A program made the translations under genes and the position numbers. A model generated the notes under the pieces. The model had not been told where the DNA came from and did not search any database. It saw only the letters and a list, made by a program, of their open reading frames with translations. A stretch of DNA of 44,201 bases from Syntrophomonas_B sp035447945 (GTDB taxonomy: Bacteria > Bacillota > Syntrophomonadia > Syntrophomonadales > Syntrophomonadaceae): assembly GCA_035447945.1 (NCBI GenBank), contig DAOTHZ010000007.1, positions 1 through 44,201 on the forward strand. The letters run 5' to 3'. Shown in pieces: positions 26,166 through 34,780 of this stretch (positions are counted from its first letter, which is position 1; every line of letters starts with the position of its first letter).

Positions 26166-28349
26166 TCAGAAGTTGCTTTTTTGATTGGCGGTGGTCAATG
26201 TTCGCACCAGTACGGCGGCGGCTTCGCCGCGGGTGGTGTGATGAGCGGCGTTAAAGTTGACCCCGTCGCCTTTGATAATTCCCAGCCCCCAGCATAAGGC
26301 GGCATAGCCTTGCAGATTCGCATCCATACTGTTGAAATCCCGGAAAGGTGCTTGCAGAGCCGGGGACGGCATGTTGGCGATAAAGTCGACATCCAGCATC
26401 CGCACCATCAGTTGCGCCAGCAATCCGGTGGTCATGGGGGTTTGGGGATCCATTTTTTCCTTGAGCCATTGGCTGCGCAGAGCCTGGTCAATGATTTCCT
26501 CATCGCTGCCGCGGACGGGCTCATAATAGCCATTTCGCGCCATCACCATGACCCGCAGCATGGTCACCAGATTGATGGTTTCGTGGGGGTGGAAAGTTGT
26601 ACCGTATTCCGTCATGATACCCGCCTGCCCGAGCATGGAGATTTCCTTTTCGGCAAAATGACCGGCGATATCCGTGAATGCCTGCGGCTGCAAAGCTTCT
26701 GCCACCGGTGTTCCGTCCCAGCTCAAGGGTTCGCCGCTGACCGCGTCAAACATGTTGCTTGACTGGTTTTGCACCTCGGCCCGGGGAATGTAAACCAGCT
26801 TGTATTCCCCCGAAGACTCATTGCGGGTGAGCAAATTCGGGTAGGTGAGCTCATAGCGCATGGTCAGGGGCTGATGCTGCAAATATACCTGATTGGCTTT
26901 TTCCATGTTCATCACCTGGGCCGGATCGGAAAATGTCAGCGTCGGCCATTCCAAACGATAGGAAGAGACCTGTTTGCTGCGACCGTCAACGGCGATGCTA
27001 ATCCCCTGGTTCAGGCAGGGAATGCTGTTCTCCAGCCGGGTGAATTGGAACTGCCATTGAGCGGGATAAGGTGATTCCTTGACATATATTTCTTGATAAA
27101 CATCTTTCTCCAGGCGCACCGAGTTTTGTTTTGAAGGCTGGATGCGGGCCAGGAAGTCACGGGCGATTCTTTCTGCGGCAGCCTTGTCCAGCATCGGTTT
27201 GACGTCATTCAAGTCGCCCCGGTCAATATAAAAATTGCGAATCTCGCCGCTCACGGCATCAACCTGCGCGCTGACATAAGCAGAACTGTTGACCTCCGTA
27301 TCGTTGCGCCAGTTGAGGTTCCAGGTGCGCTTTTCCGGATCCTGATAGTCTTTGTATAGATTGGCTTCTTCCAGTTTGACATTGGCCGGTAAGCTCACCC
27401 ACTGTTTGACCATGGAAACGGCCTTCTCCTGGGAGATCAAATTGAGCGTGCGCTCGACTTCCGCCTGTTCCTGCGGGCTCAAATCAGCCTGGGGGGCCGG
27501 GCTTTTTTCCATGGAACCCATGCCGCCGACATCGTTTATGCCGTAAATGCTTTGATTCTCGATCGGCTGTCCGCTGGCCGCATCAATCATTCCGCCGGAG
27601 TTGTGCATCAGGCGATACACCAGCAGCGGCTGGGCCTTCTCGTCACCCTCGCGCAGGATCGAATATTTGGGCGCGATATAATATTGCAGCTCCAGCATTT
27701 TGTTGGCCGCAAACACCTCGGCCGCTTTTTCTGCCGAGATGAATTCCGTTTTCGCGGGGATAATTTTGTCTGACCAGTTCAGGTCGTAGCTGTTGACGGT
27801 GCCATCGCCGGTGCTGATCTGGAGGGTGACTCCCTCGTTGCCCACCGGGATTTGGTTGGCCATCCGCTGCCAGCGCAGTTCATACTGTCCCCCCTGCCAG
27901 CTGCTTAAGGAAATGATCTGCTGGTTGGGCACATATTGCAGCTCGGCAACCCGGTCGGGAATCAACTTTTTCAGCAGCTCCAGGCCGATCTGCCGGGCCT
28001 GATCGATAGAAACAGCGGGAATCTCAGTGGTCTGACGCCCTTGTTTGTAGATATGCATGGAGGTAATCAACCCCGCCGTGGCATCGACCTCAGCGTTGAA
28101 CGACCCCAGCCGGTTCTCCTTGTCGGTCCAGCTCAATGACCAGATTTGGATATTGTCCCGACTGCGGAAGCTGGACGTAAATTCGGTATACTCCGCCGGT
28201 ATGGTGAAATTTTGTTTCACCTTTTGGATGGCCTGTTCCAGAGAAAGCGCCGCTTCCTTTTCCGCCGCCATGACCCCGGCCGGCAGCAGGGACAACAGCA
28301 GCAGGACCATCATCAGCAAACTCATACCCTTGCGCAATCGCTTCTTCAT
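26166..28349 (-). CDS. Exported YcdB/YcdC-repeat protein with C-terminal SLH domains
   Basis: 727 residues. Signal peptide MKKRLRKGMSLLMMVLLLL...VMAAEK. Then three or more YcdB/YcdC (PepSY-like) repeats to about 590, recognisable by W-x-L-x-W strands such as WSLSWTDKENRLGSF and WNLNWRNDTEVNSSAYVSAQVDAVSGEI. C-terminal SLH motifs (FTDIAGHFAEKEISMLGQAGI and FRDFNSMDANLQGYAALCWGLGII...TTRGEAAAVLVRTL) anchor it to secondary wall polymers. Surface location follows from family knowledge; ligand and role are unknown. The frame opens at 28484, but AGGAG is 9 nt before ATG 28349 and the signal peptide starts there. The leader holds two strong hairpins (28390-28412, 28415-28432). Confidence 0.88.
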   Translation of the reverse strand: MKKRLRKGMSLLMMVLLLLSLLPAGVMAAEKEAALSLEQAIQKVKQNFTIPAEYTEFTSSFRSRDNIQIWSLSWTDKENRLGSFNAEVDATAGLITSMHIYKQGRQTTEIPAVSIDQARQIGLELLKKLIPDRVAELQYVPNQQIISLSSWQGGQYELRWQRMANQIPVGNEGVTLQISTGDGTVNSYDLNWSDKIIPAKTEFISAEKAAEVFAANKMLELQYYIAPKYSILREGDEKAQPLLVYRLMHNSGGMIDAASGQPIENQSIYGINDVGGMGSMEKSPAPQADLSPQEQAEVERTLNLISQEKAVSMVKQWVSLPANVKLEEANLYKDYQDPEKRTWNLNWRNDTEVNSSAYVSAQVDAVSGEIRNFYIDRGDLNDVKPMLDKAAAERIARDFLARIQPSKQNSVRLEKDVYQEIYVKESPYPAQWQFQFTRLENSIPCLNQGISIAVDGRSKQVSSYRLEWPTLTFSDPAQVMNMEKANQVYLQHQPLTMRYELTYPNLLTRNESSGEYKLVYIPRAEVQNQSSNMFDAVSGEPLSWDGTPVAEALQPQAFTDIAGHFAEKEISMLGQAGIMTEYGTTFHPHETINLVTMLRVMVMARNGYYEPVRGSDEEIIDQALRSQWLKEKMDPQTPMTTGLLAQLMVRMLDVDFIANMPSPALQAPFRDFNSMDANLQGYAALCWGLGIIKGDGVNFNAAHHTTRGEAAAVLVRTLTTANQKSNF

Positions 28350-28593
28350 CCTCACACTCTCCTGTCTTTTATTGATGGTTGTTTTCCATCCCGGAGACCC
28401 CTGTCTCCCGGGTTCCGCCTGCAGAGAGGCGGCGGCCTGTCGAATTGACATTTTGCAGCTGCCAAAATGATCTTCTATTTGCATTTACGCATTACGGATA
28501 TGTAGCTTACACCGGGGAAAGAATAAGATCGACCAAATTTTCTATTTCCGGCAACGGGCGAACGCTTTTAGAACTAACTCCTTAAGCGACAGA
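28350..28593. other. Leader and promoter region of the SLH protein
   Basis: Two GC-rich hairpins lie 40-80 nt upstream of the start: CCCGG-GAGAC/GTCTC-CGGG, and CCGCC/GGCGG. I do not recognise a riboswitch. The rest is AT-rich and probably holds the promoter. No gene seen. Confidence 0.4.
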
Positions 28594-28628
28594 TATAAAA
28601 ACGGGAGCAGTTTTTTTATCTGCTCCCG
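28594..28628 (-). terminator. Intrinsic terminator, minus strand
   Basis: CGGGAGCAG (28602-28610) and CTGCTCCCG (28620-28628) form a perfect 9-bp stem with an A-rich loop (minus strand), followed by TTTTTATA. It probably ends the transcript of the small membrane protein, about 260 nt after that gene's stop. Confidence 0.8.
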
Positions 28629-28632
28629 CTCG

Positions 28633-28892
28633 GGTTGAACCTGGCGAGTGTTGCATCAATGTTCCGAAAAATATGCTCGATCAATTTTACCATTTCTTTT
28701 TCTATCGCATCCACAGGGCATCGCTGTGGAGCGACCCCAATGCTTTTCGTGCTACAACGCAGCCTGGTTTGACGATGCAGTTTGCGCCCGATCAAGCCCG
28801 GAAACGATTGCCCTGCCATCGTCCGCAGTGGGTGCTTCCCCACCCCCACACACCATGAAAACAGCGGTAATTTGGCTAGACGCACCGGTTGG
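28633..28892. other. Long 3' region of unknown nature
   Basis: 260 nt between the small membrane protein stop and its apparent terminator. A 12-nt sequence TTGGCTAGACGC occurs twice (about 28870-28881 and 28890-28901). A minus-strand frame (GTG 28885 to 28616) lacks a ribosome site and recognisable features, and I do not accept it as a gene. Confidence 0.3.
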
Positions 28893-29366
28893 CTAGACGC
28901 CTTCGAAGCCGCCCGCCTTCAGCTTTCTTTGAAAATACAGGAAAACCGGGAACGGAATAATGATCCAGCCCAGGCTCTTGATCAGGCTGTTTTTGGCCCG
29001 GTCGATCTGCCTTTGTTTTTCCGCCACGACCATGGCATCATAGTTGGCCTTGAGCTGTTCCTCCGTTAATTTGCTGACCTCCGTCGTCACTCCGCCTTCC
29101 TTGACCATTCTTTCCGTACTGTATAACTTGTAATCCTCAAAAGTCTGATGATAGGCAGTCGGAGCAACGATGTCGGCGGCGGCCATAAAAGCTGCCACGC
29201 CCCCGCCGATGGTCATCATCAAGGTTGCAAACAGCACTAGATAAACATACACCTTCTTGATCATATCTTCGCCTCCATTTTTCGATTCGCCGCGCACACC
29301 GACGATGAACAGAACGACCAGCGCCACGACACCTAATAAAACCAGCAGTGATACCGCCATACTCAT
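28893..29366 (-). CDS. Small membrane protein of unknown function
   Basis: 157 residues with predicted membrane helices at about 4-23, 38-63 and 130-147. Between the last two lies a charged segment (about 75-128, KLYSTERMVKEGG, LTEEQLKANYDAMVVAEKQ) likely to be helical and soluble. GAGGTG precedes ATG 29366 by 7 nt. A second in-frame ATG (29264, MIKKVYVYLV) has its own GGAGG site 8 nt upstream, so a shorter 123-residue form may also be made. I do not recognise the family with confidence. Palindrome copy 3 lies upstream and the terminator at 28594-28628 is downstream. Confidence 0.75.
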   Translation of the reverse strand: MSMAVSLLVLLGVVALVVLFIVGVRGESKNGGEDMIKKVYVYLVLFATLMMTIGGGVAAFMAAADIVAPTAYHQTFEDYKLYSTERMVKEGGVTTEVSKLTEEQLKANYDAMVVAEKQRQIDRAKNSLIKSLGWIIIPFPVFLYFQRKLKAGGFEGV

Positions 29367-29482
29367 AGGACACCTCTATTCCGTATAAGATCTGTACAAC
29401 AACGATATATGCTGATTATATCCCATAACTTGCACCCACAACAAAAATAAGTCAAGCACCAGGCCGCTCACCTCGCTAAATG

Positions 29483-29539
29483 TTCAGAATATTCCATAAG
29501 TTAATGCGTCAGGCGTATTAACTTATGGAATATTCTGAA
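29483..29539. repeat. Palindromic element copy 3 (loop TCAGG), near-perfect
   Basis: 57 nt with arms TTCAGAATATTCCATAAGTT... and the full complement ending GGAATATTCTGAA; the only non-Watson-Crick pair is G-T next to the loop. It sits beyond the intrinsic terminator of the acyl-CoA synthetase, so it is not needed for termination there. Confidence 0.95.
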
Positions 29540-29550
29540 TTTTGTGGATA

Positions 29551-29583
29551 AAAATCCAGCCGGGAAAATACATTCCCGGCTGG
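29551..29583 (-). terminator. Intrinsic terminator of the acyl-CoA synthetase gene
   Basis: CCAGCCGGGAA and TTCCCGGCTGG form a perfect 11-bp stem (29556-29583), followed on the minus strand by ATTTTTATC. It lies 46 nt after the stop. Confidence 0.85.
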
Positions 29584-29628
29584 AAAAAGAGAGGGGTTAT
29601 GGAAGACGAAAGGGCCTTCAGACTGTCA

Positions 29629-31350
29629 CTATTTATCCCATTTACCTTCGGAACGGAGTCTGGCAACTACTTTTTCGGCCAGTTCGATCAGGGCGGGGAC
29701 GTTGACTTTTCCGACCCGGGTTGCCGGGAGGGGTTCGTCCACCGGCCACAGTTCAACGTGAATCGGCCGCTTGTACGCAGCCATGTTTTTGCAATACTCA
29801 AGGATCTCTCCCGGGGTGAGTTCCACACCGGGTTTGGGCTGCACATAAGCAAACACACCGTCCACGAACACTTCATGTGGCATTCCCAGCACCTGGGCCT
29901 GGGCCACCTTGGGATGCCGGGAGATATAGTCGGTAACTTCGTCAGGGAACACCAGGAAGCCCTTGGGTTTGATGACAAACTTCCGGCGCCCGGCAAACTT
30001 CAGTCCCATATAGCTGCCGAAATCATGAAAATAGCCCATGTCTCCGGTATAGAGGATGCCTTCTTTGGAGATGGCAGCAGCAGTCGCTGCCGGGTTATTG
30101 TAGTAACCCAGGAATACGATAGGCCCATGCACGCAAATCTCCCCGACTTCTCCGGGGGGCATTTCCTCACCGGCGGTGCCGTCCTCATTCATGGGCTGCC
30201 GGATGGTAACTGGCGCATATTCCGGAAACACCTGTCCGACCTGACCGGCCATTTCTTCCAGGGAAATGCCGCGGGGGGTGGCGGTAAAATAGCCGGCACA
30301 CTCGGTCATTCCCAAAGATGTCCCGAAAGTCGCAGCCATCGTCGACATCTTCTCCAGGAAGGGTACGTCCACCGCACTGCCGCCGTAGAGAATATAGCGC
30401 AGACTGCTCAGATCATAGCTGGCATAGTTGGGATCGAGCCACAGCATGCGGAACATGGTGGGCACGCCTCCCCACCACGTGGGACGGTACTTCTGGATGC
30501 AGCCCAGCACCGCCTGGGGGTTGTACATACTAAGGGAAACCACCGTGCCGCCCACGAACCAGACCGTCATCGGTCCCTGGCAGGTGCCCGCCACATGGCT
30601 GGTAGGCATGGAATTCAGATACCGGCTGTCCGTCCCGTACAAGCCAACTTCACGCGAGAATACCGCGTTGTTGGTGATGGTATTTTCATGACAAATCAGC
30701 GCCGGTTTGGGCTCCCCGGTTGAACCGGTGGTAAAAATAATAATGTGGGCATCGCGCTTTCCCAACTGATCGTATTCCTGGCGCAGTGACTCGATCAAAG
30801 CGCTGTCCTGTTTTAATTCCTCCAGCGCCGCGGGTGCGAAATATTCGTCAAAATTCAGGCAGCCCTCGAGAAAATCTCCTTCTTTGCCGCCGGGGGTATA
30901 TTGTATATAATGTTTGACCGAAGGAACCGCCTGCTGCACTTCCTTGACCAAATCGCGAAAATCACGAATAGGCGTGTTGCCCAGACAGAAGAAGGCCACC
31001 GGGTTGATCTTGCTCATGTCACGAACGACTTCATGTCCCATCAGACGGACATCCAGCGGGGTCATCACCGCGCCGACGGTTGCGCAGGCATAAGTCAGCA
31101 TGTAAAACTCCGGCCAGGCCAGCCATTGGGCCACCACGATGTCGCCTTTTTTAATCCCCATTTTCTTCAGACGCAACGCATACAAGGTGATCATCTCGTC
31201 AAACTCTTGGTAGGTATAGCTTTTGCCGGTATCGGCACTAACCAGGGCGGGATTGTCAGGGGTAATGGCGGCCCATTTCTTAATATAATCAGTCAGCAGC
31301 GGCAGCTTCCATTTCTCCATTAGATTTTCCTGCAACGGGATTATGCTCAT
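29629..31350 (-). CDS. AMP-dependent acyl-CoA synthetase/ligase
   Basis: A 573-residue ANL-superfamily enzyme. P-loop IIIFTTGSTGEPKPALICH (about 205-223), TSLGMTECAGYF, ILYTGDMGYFHDFG, hinge FAGRRKFVIKPKG, and catalytic Lys region PATRVGKVNVPAL near the end. It activates a carboxylic acid to its acyl-CoA; the substrate is not evident and it is only distantly like the ligase at 16830-18478. Upstream are a sigma-54 promoter (31399-31417), a candidate enhancer site and an adjacent sigma-54 activator gene, so its expression is probably induced by a signal sensed by that regulator. A GGATGATG sequence provides a moderate ribosome site. Confidence 0.93.
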   Translation of the reverse strand: MSIIPLQENLMEKWKLPLLTDYIKKWAAITPDNPALVSADTGKSYTYQEFDEMITLYALRLKKMGIKKGDIVVAQWLAWPEFYMLTYACATVGAVMTPLDVRLMGHEVVRDMSKINPVAFFCLGNTPIRDFRDLVKEVQQAVPSVKHYIQYTPGGKEGDFLEGCLNFDEYFAPAALEELKQDSALIESLRQEYDQLGKRDAHIIIFTTGSTGEPKPALICHENTITNNAVFSREVGLYGTDSRYLNSMPTSHVAGTCQGPMTVWFVGGTVVSLSMYNPQAVLGCIQKYRPTWWGGVPTMFRMLWLDPNYASYDLSSLRYILYGGSAVDVPFLEKMSTMAATFGTSLGMTECAGYFTATPRGISLEEMAGQVGQVFPEYAPVTIRQPMNEDGTAGEEMPPGEVGEICVHGPIVFLGYYNNPAATAAAISKEGILYTGDMGYFHDFGSYMGLKFAGRRKFVIKPKGFLVFPDEVTDYISRHPKVAQAQVLGMPHEVFVDGVFAYVQPKPGVELTPGEILEYCKNMAAYKRPIHVELWPVDEPLPATRVGKVNVPALIELAEKVVARLRSEGKWDK

Positions 31351-31398
31351 CGTTCATCATCCTTTCTGTTTTGGCTTGTTACTTACTGTTAGATAAAC

Positions 31399-31417
31399 TA
31401 GCAAAAACTATACCAGA
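31399..31417 (-). promoter_or_regulatory. Sigma-54 (RpoN) promoter of the acyl-CoA synthetase gene
   Basis: Minus strand CTGGTATAGTTTTTGCT has the invariant GG (31413-31414) and GC (31401-31402) exactly 10 nt apart, with YTGG and TTGCW intact, matching the -24/-12 consensus. It lies about 50 nt upstream of the start codon, directly after the regulator gene. Confidence 0.75.
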
Positions 31418-31425
31418 TGCCCGCA

Positions 31426-31459
31426 GAAAAACCTGTCCGCAATAAAAAGCCGACAGGTT
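31426..31459 (-). terminator. Terminator between the sigma-54 regulator and the synthetase
   Basis: AACCTGTC and GACAGGTT arms with a loop containing TTTTTATT are followed on the minus strand by TTTTTC. It insulates the synthetase promoter from regulator transcription. Confidence 0.65.
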
Positions 31460-31525
31460 GGGAATGTTTGGCTTGGACGCTTTATTGTTGGCACGGTCCA
31501 GGGCCTTGTTCAATTGTAAACCACT

Positions 31526-31550
31526 GTTCATAGTTTGAACATTTATGAAC
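31526..31550. promoter_or_regulatory. Candidate upstream activating site for the sigma-54 regulator
   Basis: The inverted repeat GTTCATA-N11-TATGAAC, plus extra half-sites GTTCA/TGAAC nearby, lies about 110-135 nt upstream of the -24/-12 promoter and directly after the regulator stop. Spacing is typical for an enhancer bound by a Fis-type activator. Coordinates may be off by a base. Confidence 0.5.
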
Positions 31551-31554
31551 AACA

Positions 31555-33474
31555 CTAAACAGTCTGGTCATCTACTTTGTACTTGCTCATTTTTTTGTAA
31601 AGGGTGGTGCGGGACATCCCCATTTCCCGAGCGATCCGGCTGATATTTCCGTTATAAAGCTGCAGCAATTCCAAGATCCGGGCGCGTTCCCGGTCCTCCT
31701 GTTGCTGTCTACCGGCCTGTCTGGCATCCCAAATGCTTTTTCCCTCCCCGTCTTCCTGCGCAGGCATGCTCTTCTGGACAGGGGTTTCGCGATGCAGTAA
31801 TTTGGCAGCCAACGTCCCGGAAGGCAATTCCATATCGCTGAGCCGTCCTCCCCTGGCAGCGAGCAGCATGCTTTCCGCCACGTTCTGCAGTTCCCTGACG
31901 TTGCCGGGCCAGTCATACGCTTCCAGATGCCCCATTATTTTCGGCGCCAGGCAGTCCCGATCATTTTCCCGGAAAGCATCATTGCTGCGGAGAAAATGAT
32001 GGAACAACAGCCGGATATCCTCACGGCGTTCCCGCAGCGGCGGGATGCGAATGGAAATCACATTGAGGCGGTAATACAAATCCTGGCGGAAACGTCCGTG
32101 CATCATTTCGGTATGCAGATCCTTGTTGGTAGCACAGATAATGCGCACATCCACCGGGATGGCCTGGTTGCCGCCAATCCGGGCGATGCTCTTGTCCTGG
32201 ATCACCCGCAGCAGGGCCGCTTGCTGCTCAAACGGCATATCGCCAATCTCGTCGAGAAAGATGGTGCCCCCCGAGGCCAGTTCAAATTTCCCCGGGTTGC
32301 CGCCCTTGCGGGCACCGGTGAAGGCACCCTCAGCATAGCCGAACAGTTCACTGCCAATCAGTTCCCGCGGGATGGCCCCGCAGTTCAAGGCGATAAACGG
32401 ACCCTTGCTGCGTCTGGAATAATTATGGATTGATTGGGCAAACAACTCCTTGCCGGTCCCGCTCTCTCCTTCGATCAGCACATTGCTGGTGCTGGCCGCA
32501 GCCATTTTGGCATTTTCAATCAGATCCAGCATAGCCCCGTTACCGGTAATGATATCTTCAAAGCGGAATGTTGCCTTGGCTCCGCTGAAACGGTTGACGA
32601 GCTGGCGAATTTCCTTGATGGGGCGCAGAATCAGCAGACCGCTGACGACCACCCCAGCCTCATTGACGATGGGTGTGCCGGATGCCAGGAAATGCACCTG
32701 ATCGCCCGGCGTGCCATAGATGACCTCTTCGTCCTGGAACGAAATGCGTTTGTCAAACAGATCATTAATGAAGTGACTTTTGCCCGTCCGGACATCTTTT
32801 TGCAGTTTTGTCCGGATTTTTTCCAGCCAGTCACCCCAATTCTGTTTAAACACCTGGTTTAACAGCTCGATTTCGCCCTTGCGGTTGACCACTACCACCC
32901 CGTCTGACATGTTGGTGACAACATTGTTGAGGTTGCGGTTCAGCAGAGTCAGTTCATTGTTTTTCAGGCTCAGTTCCTCGGTACGCTGGCGCACCCGCAG
33001 TTCCAGTTCATCCCGCGCGGCTTGCAGCTGTTCTTTTAAAAGCTTTTTTTCAGTAATGTCATAGGCGCCCACGATGCCCAGGATTTCGCCTTTCATACGC
33101 GTCGTGGCGAAAAAGACGTCCACCCAGATGGCCTCGCCGTTTTTCTTGACAATCTTGAATTCATAATTGGAGGTGACCTCCTTGCCCTGCAAGCGGGCCA
33201 AACCCCTTTCCCGAATCAGGTCACGATAATCCGGGTGGCAGATATCCCAGAAGTCCTTTTGCGTCATTTCTTCAAATGTAAAGCCCAGTGTCTTCTCCAC
33301 TGCCGGGTTCACATAGATGACCCGACTATTGCGGTAAACATAGACCAGCACCGGGATGTTTTCCGTCAGTTGACGGTAGGAGTCAGCATCATTGATATAA
33401 TTCTTGATTTCCTCTTCCCATGAACGTTTTTCCCGGTCCGTTGCTCTATTGCTTTTTCCAGCCATTTCATCCAC
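31555..33474 (-). CDS. PAS-containing sigma-54-dependent transcriptional activator
   Basis: 639 residues. A PAS domain with PAC (about 30-155), a coiled coil (about 150-195), a second PAS-like domain (about 190-300), a sigma-54 AAA+ domain (about 320-545) and a C-terminal Fis-type HTH (about 590-632, NISRIAREMGMSRTTLYKKM). The AAA+ domain has Walker A GESGTGKELFA, the sigma-54 contact loop GAFTGA, Walker B GGTIFLDEIGDMP and the WPGNVREL segment. It opens sigma-54 promoter complexes after signal reception; no receiver domain is present, so the PAS domains are the likely sensors. The downstream gene, with a sigma-54 promoter, is its probable target. Start GTG 33474 or ATG 33465. Confidence 0.93.
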   Translation of the reverse strand: MDEMAGKSNRATDREKRSWEEEIKNYINDADSYRQLTENIPVLVYVYRNSRVIYVNPAVEKTLGFTFEEMTQKDFWDICHPDYRDLIRERGLARLQGKEVTSNYEFKIVKKNGEAIWVDVFFATTRMKGEILGIVGAYDITEKKLLKEQLQAARDELELRVRQRTEELSLKNNELTLLNRNLNNVVTNMSDGVVVVNRKGEIELLNQVFKQNWGDWLEKIRTKLQKDVRTGKSHFINDLFDKRISFQDEEVIYGTPGDQVHFLASGTPIVNEAGVVVSGLLILRPIKEIRQLVNRFSGAKATFRFEDIITGNGAMLDLIENAKMAAASTSNVLIEGESGTGKELFAQSIHNYSRRSKGPFIALNCGAIPRELIGSELFGYAEGAFTGARKGGNPGKFELASGGTIFLDEIGDMPFEQQAALLRVIQDKSIARIGGNQAIPVDVRIICATNKDLHTEMMHGRFRQDLYYRLNVISIRIPPLRERREDIRLLFHHFLRSNDAFRENDRDCLAPKIMGHLEAYDWPGNVRELQNVAESMLLAARGGRLSDMELPSGTLAAKLLHRETPVQKSMPAQEDGEGKSIWDARQAGRQQQEDRERARILELLQLYNGNISRIAREMGMSRTTLYKKMSKYKVDDQTV

Positions 33475-33556
33475 CCCCGCGCAAATCTTCTCCTAACAAA
33501 GATTTTACACGAAGCAATAAATAACGCAAACGTCAGGCCGCTCACCTCGCCGATTA

Positions 33557-33613
33557 TTCAGAAAATTCCATAAGTTAATACGCCTGACGTATAAACTTAT
33601 GGAATTTTCTGAA
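33557..33613. repeat. Palindromic element copy 4 (loop CCTGA)
   Basis: 57 nt, in the orientation opposite to copy 3. The outer arms GAAAATTCC/GGAATTTTC are a compensated variant of GAATATTCC/GGAATATTC. It lies downstream of the DUF4405 gene and upstream of the sigma-54 regulator. Confidence 0.95.
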
Positions 33614-33649
33614 CATTTTTGAGCTTATTGGTCAGGCACTTGCATTTTT

Positions 33650-34609
33650 TTATTGAACGTATATGCTCTGATATTGCTGCTGCGCTGCCTCCAACTGAGG
33701 TATGCCGCGATCACATCTTAAACTTAGCAAGGAGCAGTGTTTCTCACATGCATCACAGAACAAGCTGCCCAGATACTCATTCAGCGAAGGTTTATCGTTG
33801 CCGTTGTCGGAAGCGATATTGCTGTCCGTTGATGTTTCGTTGTTCTGATCCTGCTGGTGCAAACTATCACCGCTGCCCGGAACTGCAATTTTATCGGCGT
33901 TTGACGTCGAGCCCGGGGAACTTTTCTGATCATAGTAGGCATACTCTTGCTGCGCGATTCGGCCATGACCATGTCCGCGCCGGGGACGATCCGTATAAAT
34001 TTCATCCTGCTTTTGCACAGATTGCCGGGCGATCATGTCATTTGATTCTGATGCCCTGTTATCGGAGGACACATCTTTGGAAACCACAGCGATCTGGGTA
34101 TATAACAAACTTAGAATCAACATGACCGCCGCCGTGCTCAGCGCTGCTCTGCCCCATGCCGATCGGTCCGACGCTCTGAACAGTCTGGGTATGTTTTTGG
34201 CAATAAACTGCCAGTGCAATGCAATATGCAGACCAAACAAACCGACACATGCATAGGAAACCCATTTATGCACGTCGATCAGCGTATGACTGATCATCTC
34301 ATCCGCAGGGAACAGCACCATGGAAATCTGCACGCCGGTAACGATAATCAACGCCACCGCCAGCAAAGATACCGTGTTGAGCAGATAAAAGAGCTTGGGT
34401 TTGGCCTTTAGACGGGGGTTGAACAGATTTTTGCCAATGCTTTTGATCCATGACCAATTGAGTACAATATGGTAAATAAGCAAAGCACCCATTGCCAACC
34501 CAGCAATTTCGTGAAAGGTAAAGCCGGTGTTCTCGGCATACAGCAAGGCAATAAACAATATGGTCAGAACGATATCTACGATCAGCCTGATACGGTTTCG
34601 TTCCTGCAT
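33650..34609 (-). CDS. DUF4405 (cytochrome b-like) membrane protein with C-terminal Cys cluster
   Basis: 319 residues. Four core membrane helices (about 8-27, 33-52, 76-100, 113-133) carry paired histidines in FHEIAGLAMGALLIYHIVLNW and HKWVSYACVGLFGLHIALHW, as expected for haem ligands of the DUF4405/cytochrome b561-like fold. A further helix lies at about 155-175. Then comes a low-complexity, Ser/Asn/Asp/Gln-rich extracytoplasmic linker (about 180-275), ending in a Cys motif FCDACEKHCSLLSLRCDRG that may bind metal or an Fe-S cluster. It is probably a membrane electron-transfer protein. GGAGGAATTCAA precedes ATG 34609. Haem binding is inferred, not shown. Confidence 0.8.
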   Translation of the reverse strand: MQERNRIRLIVDIVLTILFIALLYAENTGFTFHEIAGLAMGALLIYHIVLNWSWIKSIGKNLFNPRLKAKPKLFYLLNTVSLLAVALIIVTGVQISMVLFPADEMISHTLIDVHKWVSYACVGLFGLHIALHWQFIAKNIPRLFRASDRSAWGRAALSTAAVMLILSLLYTQIAVVSKDVSSDNRASESNDMIARQSVQKQDEIYTDRPRRGHGHGRIAQQEYAYYDQKSSPGSTSNADKIAVPGSGDSLHQQDQNNETSTDSNIASDNGNDKPSLNEYLGSLFCDACEKHCSLLSLRCDRGIPQLEAAQQQYQSIYVQ

Positions 34610-34649
34610 TTGAATTCCTCCACCTCAGATTTTACTTTCACCTGTCGTT

Positions 34650-34682
34650 ATTCTACCTGGTGAACATGAAAATCTTGTGAAC
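34650..34682 (-). promoter_or_regulatory. Possible promoter/operator of the DUF4405 gene
   Basis: On the minus strand GTTCAC occurs twice (34677-34682 and 34660-34665), 17 nt apart, followed by a -10-like TAGAAT (34650-34655). Direct repeats just upstream of a -10 are typical of response-regulator binding. No good -35 is present, consistent with an activated promoter. Tentative. Confidence 0.3.
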
Positions 34683-34721
34683 AAATCTTTAAGATATTGT
34701 GGAGATAATGAAACTCGTTAT

Positions 34722-34780
34722 GTTCAGAATATTCCATAAGTTTATGCGTCAGGCGTATTAACTTATGGAATATTCTGAAC
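34722..34780. repeat. Palindromic element copy 5 (loop TCAGG), fused to the transposase gene end
   Basis: 59 nt from GTTCAGAATATTCC to GGAATATTCTGAAC. Its right arm, read on the minus strand, encodes the last four residues (QNIP) and the TAA stop of the RAYT gene. The conserved flank ATTTTTGAGCTT follows and also occurs after copy 4. Confidence 0.95.

Noticed and set aside
28390..28432. Leader hairpins of the SLH protein as a c-di-GMP riboswitch
   Set aside because: The conserved GEMM core sequences are absent; only two simple hairpins are seen.
28616..28885. Minus-strand 89-residue frame ending in the terminator stem
   Set aside because: GTG start without ribosome site and no recognisable domain; its stop lies in the loop of the terminator hairpin.
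29542..30723. Plus-strand 393-residue frame opposite the acyl-CoA synthetase
   Set aside because: Antisense shadow; it begins within the terminator and repeat region and has no family features.
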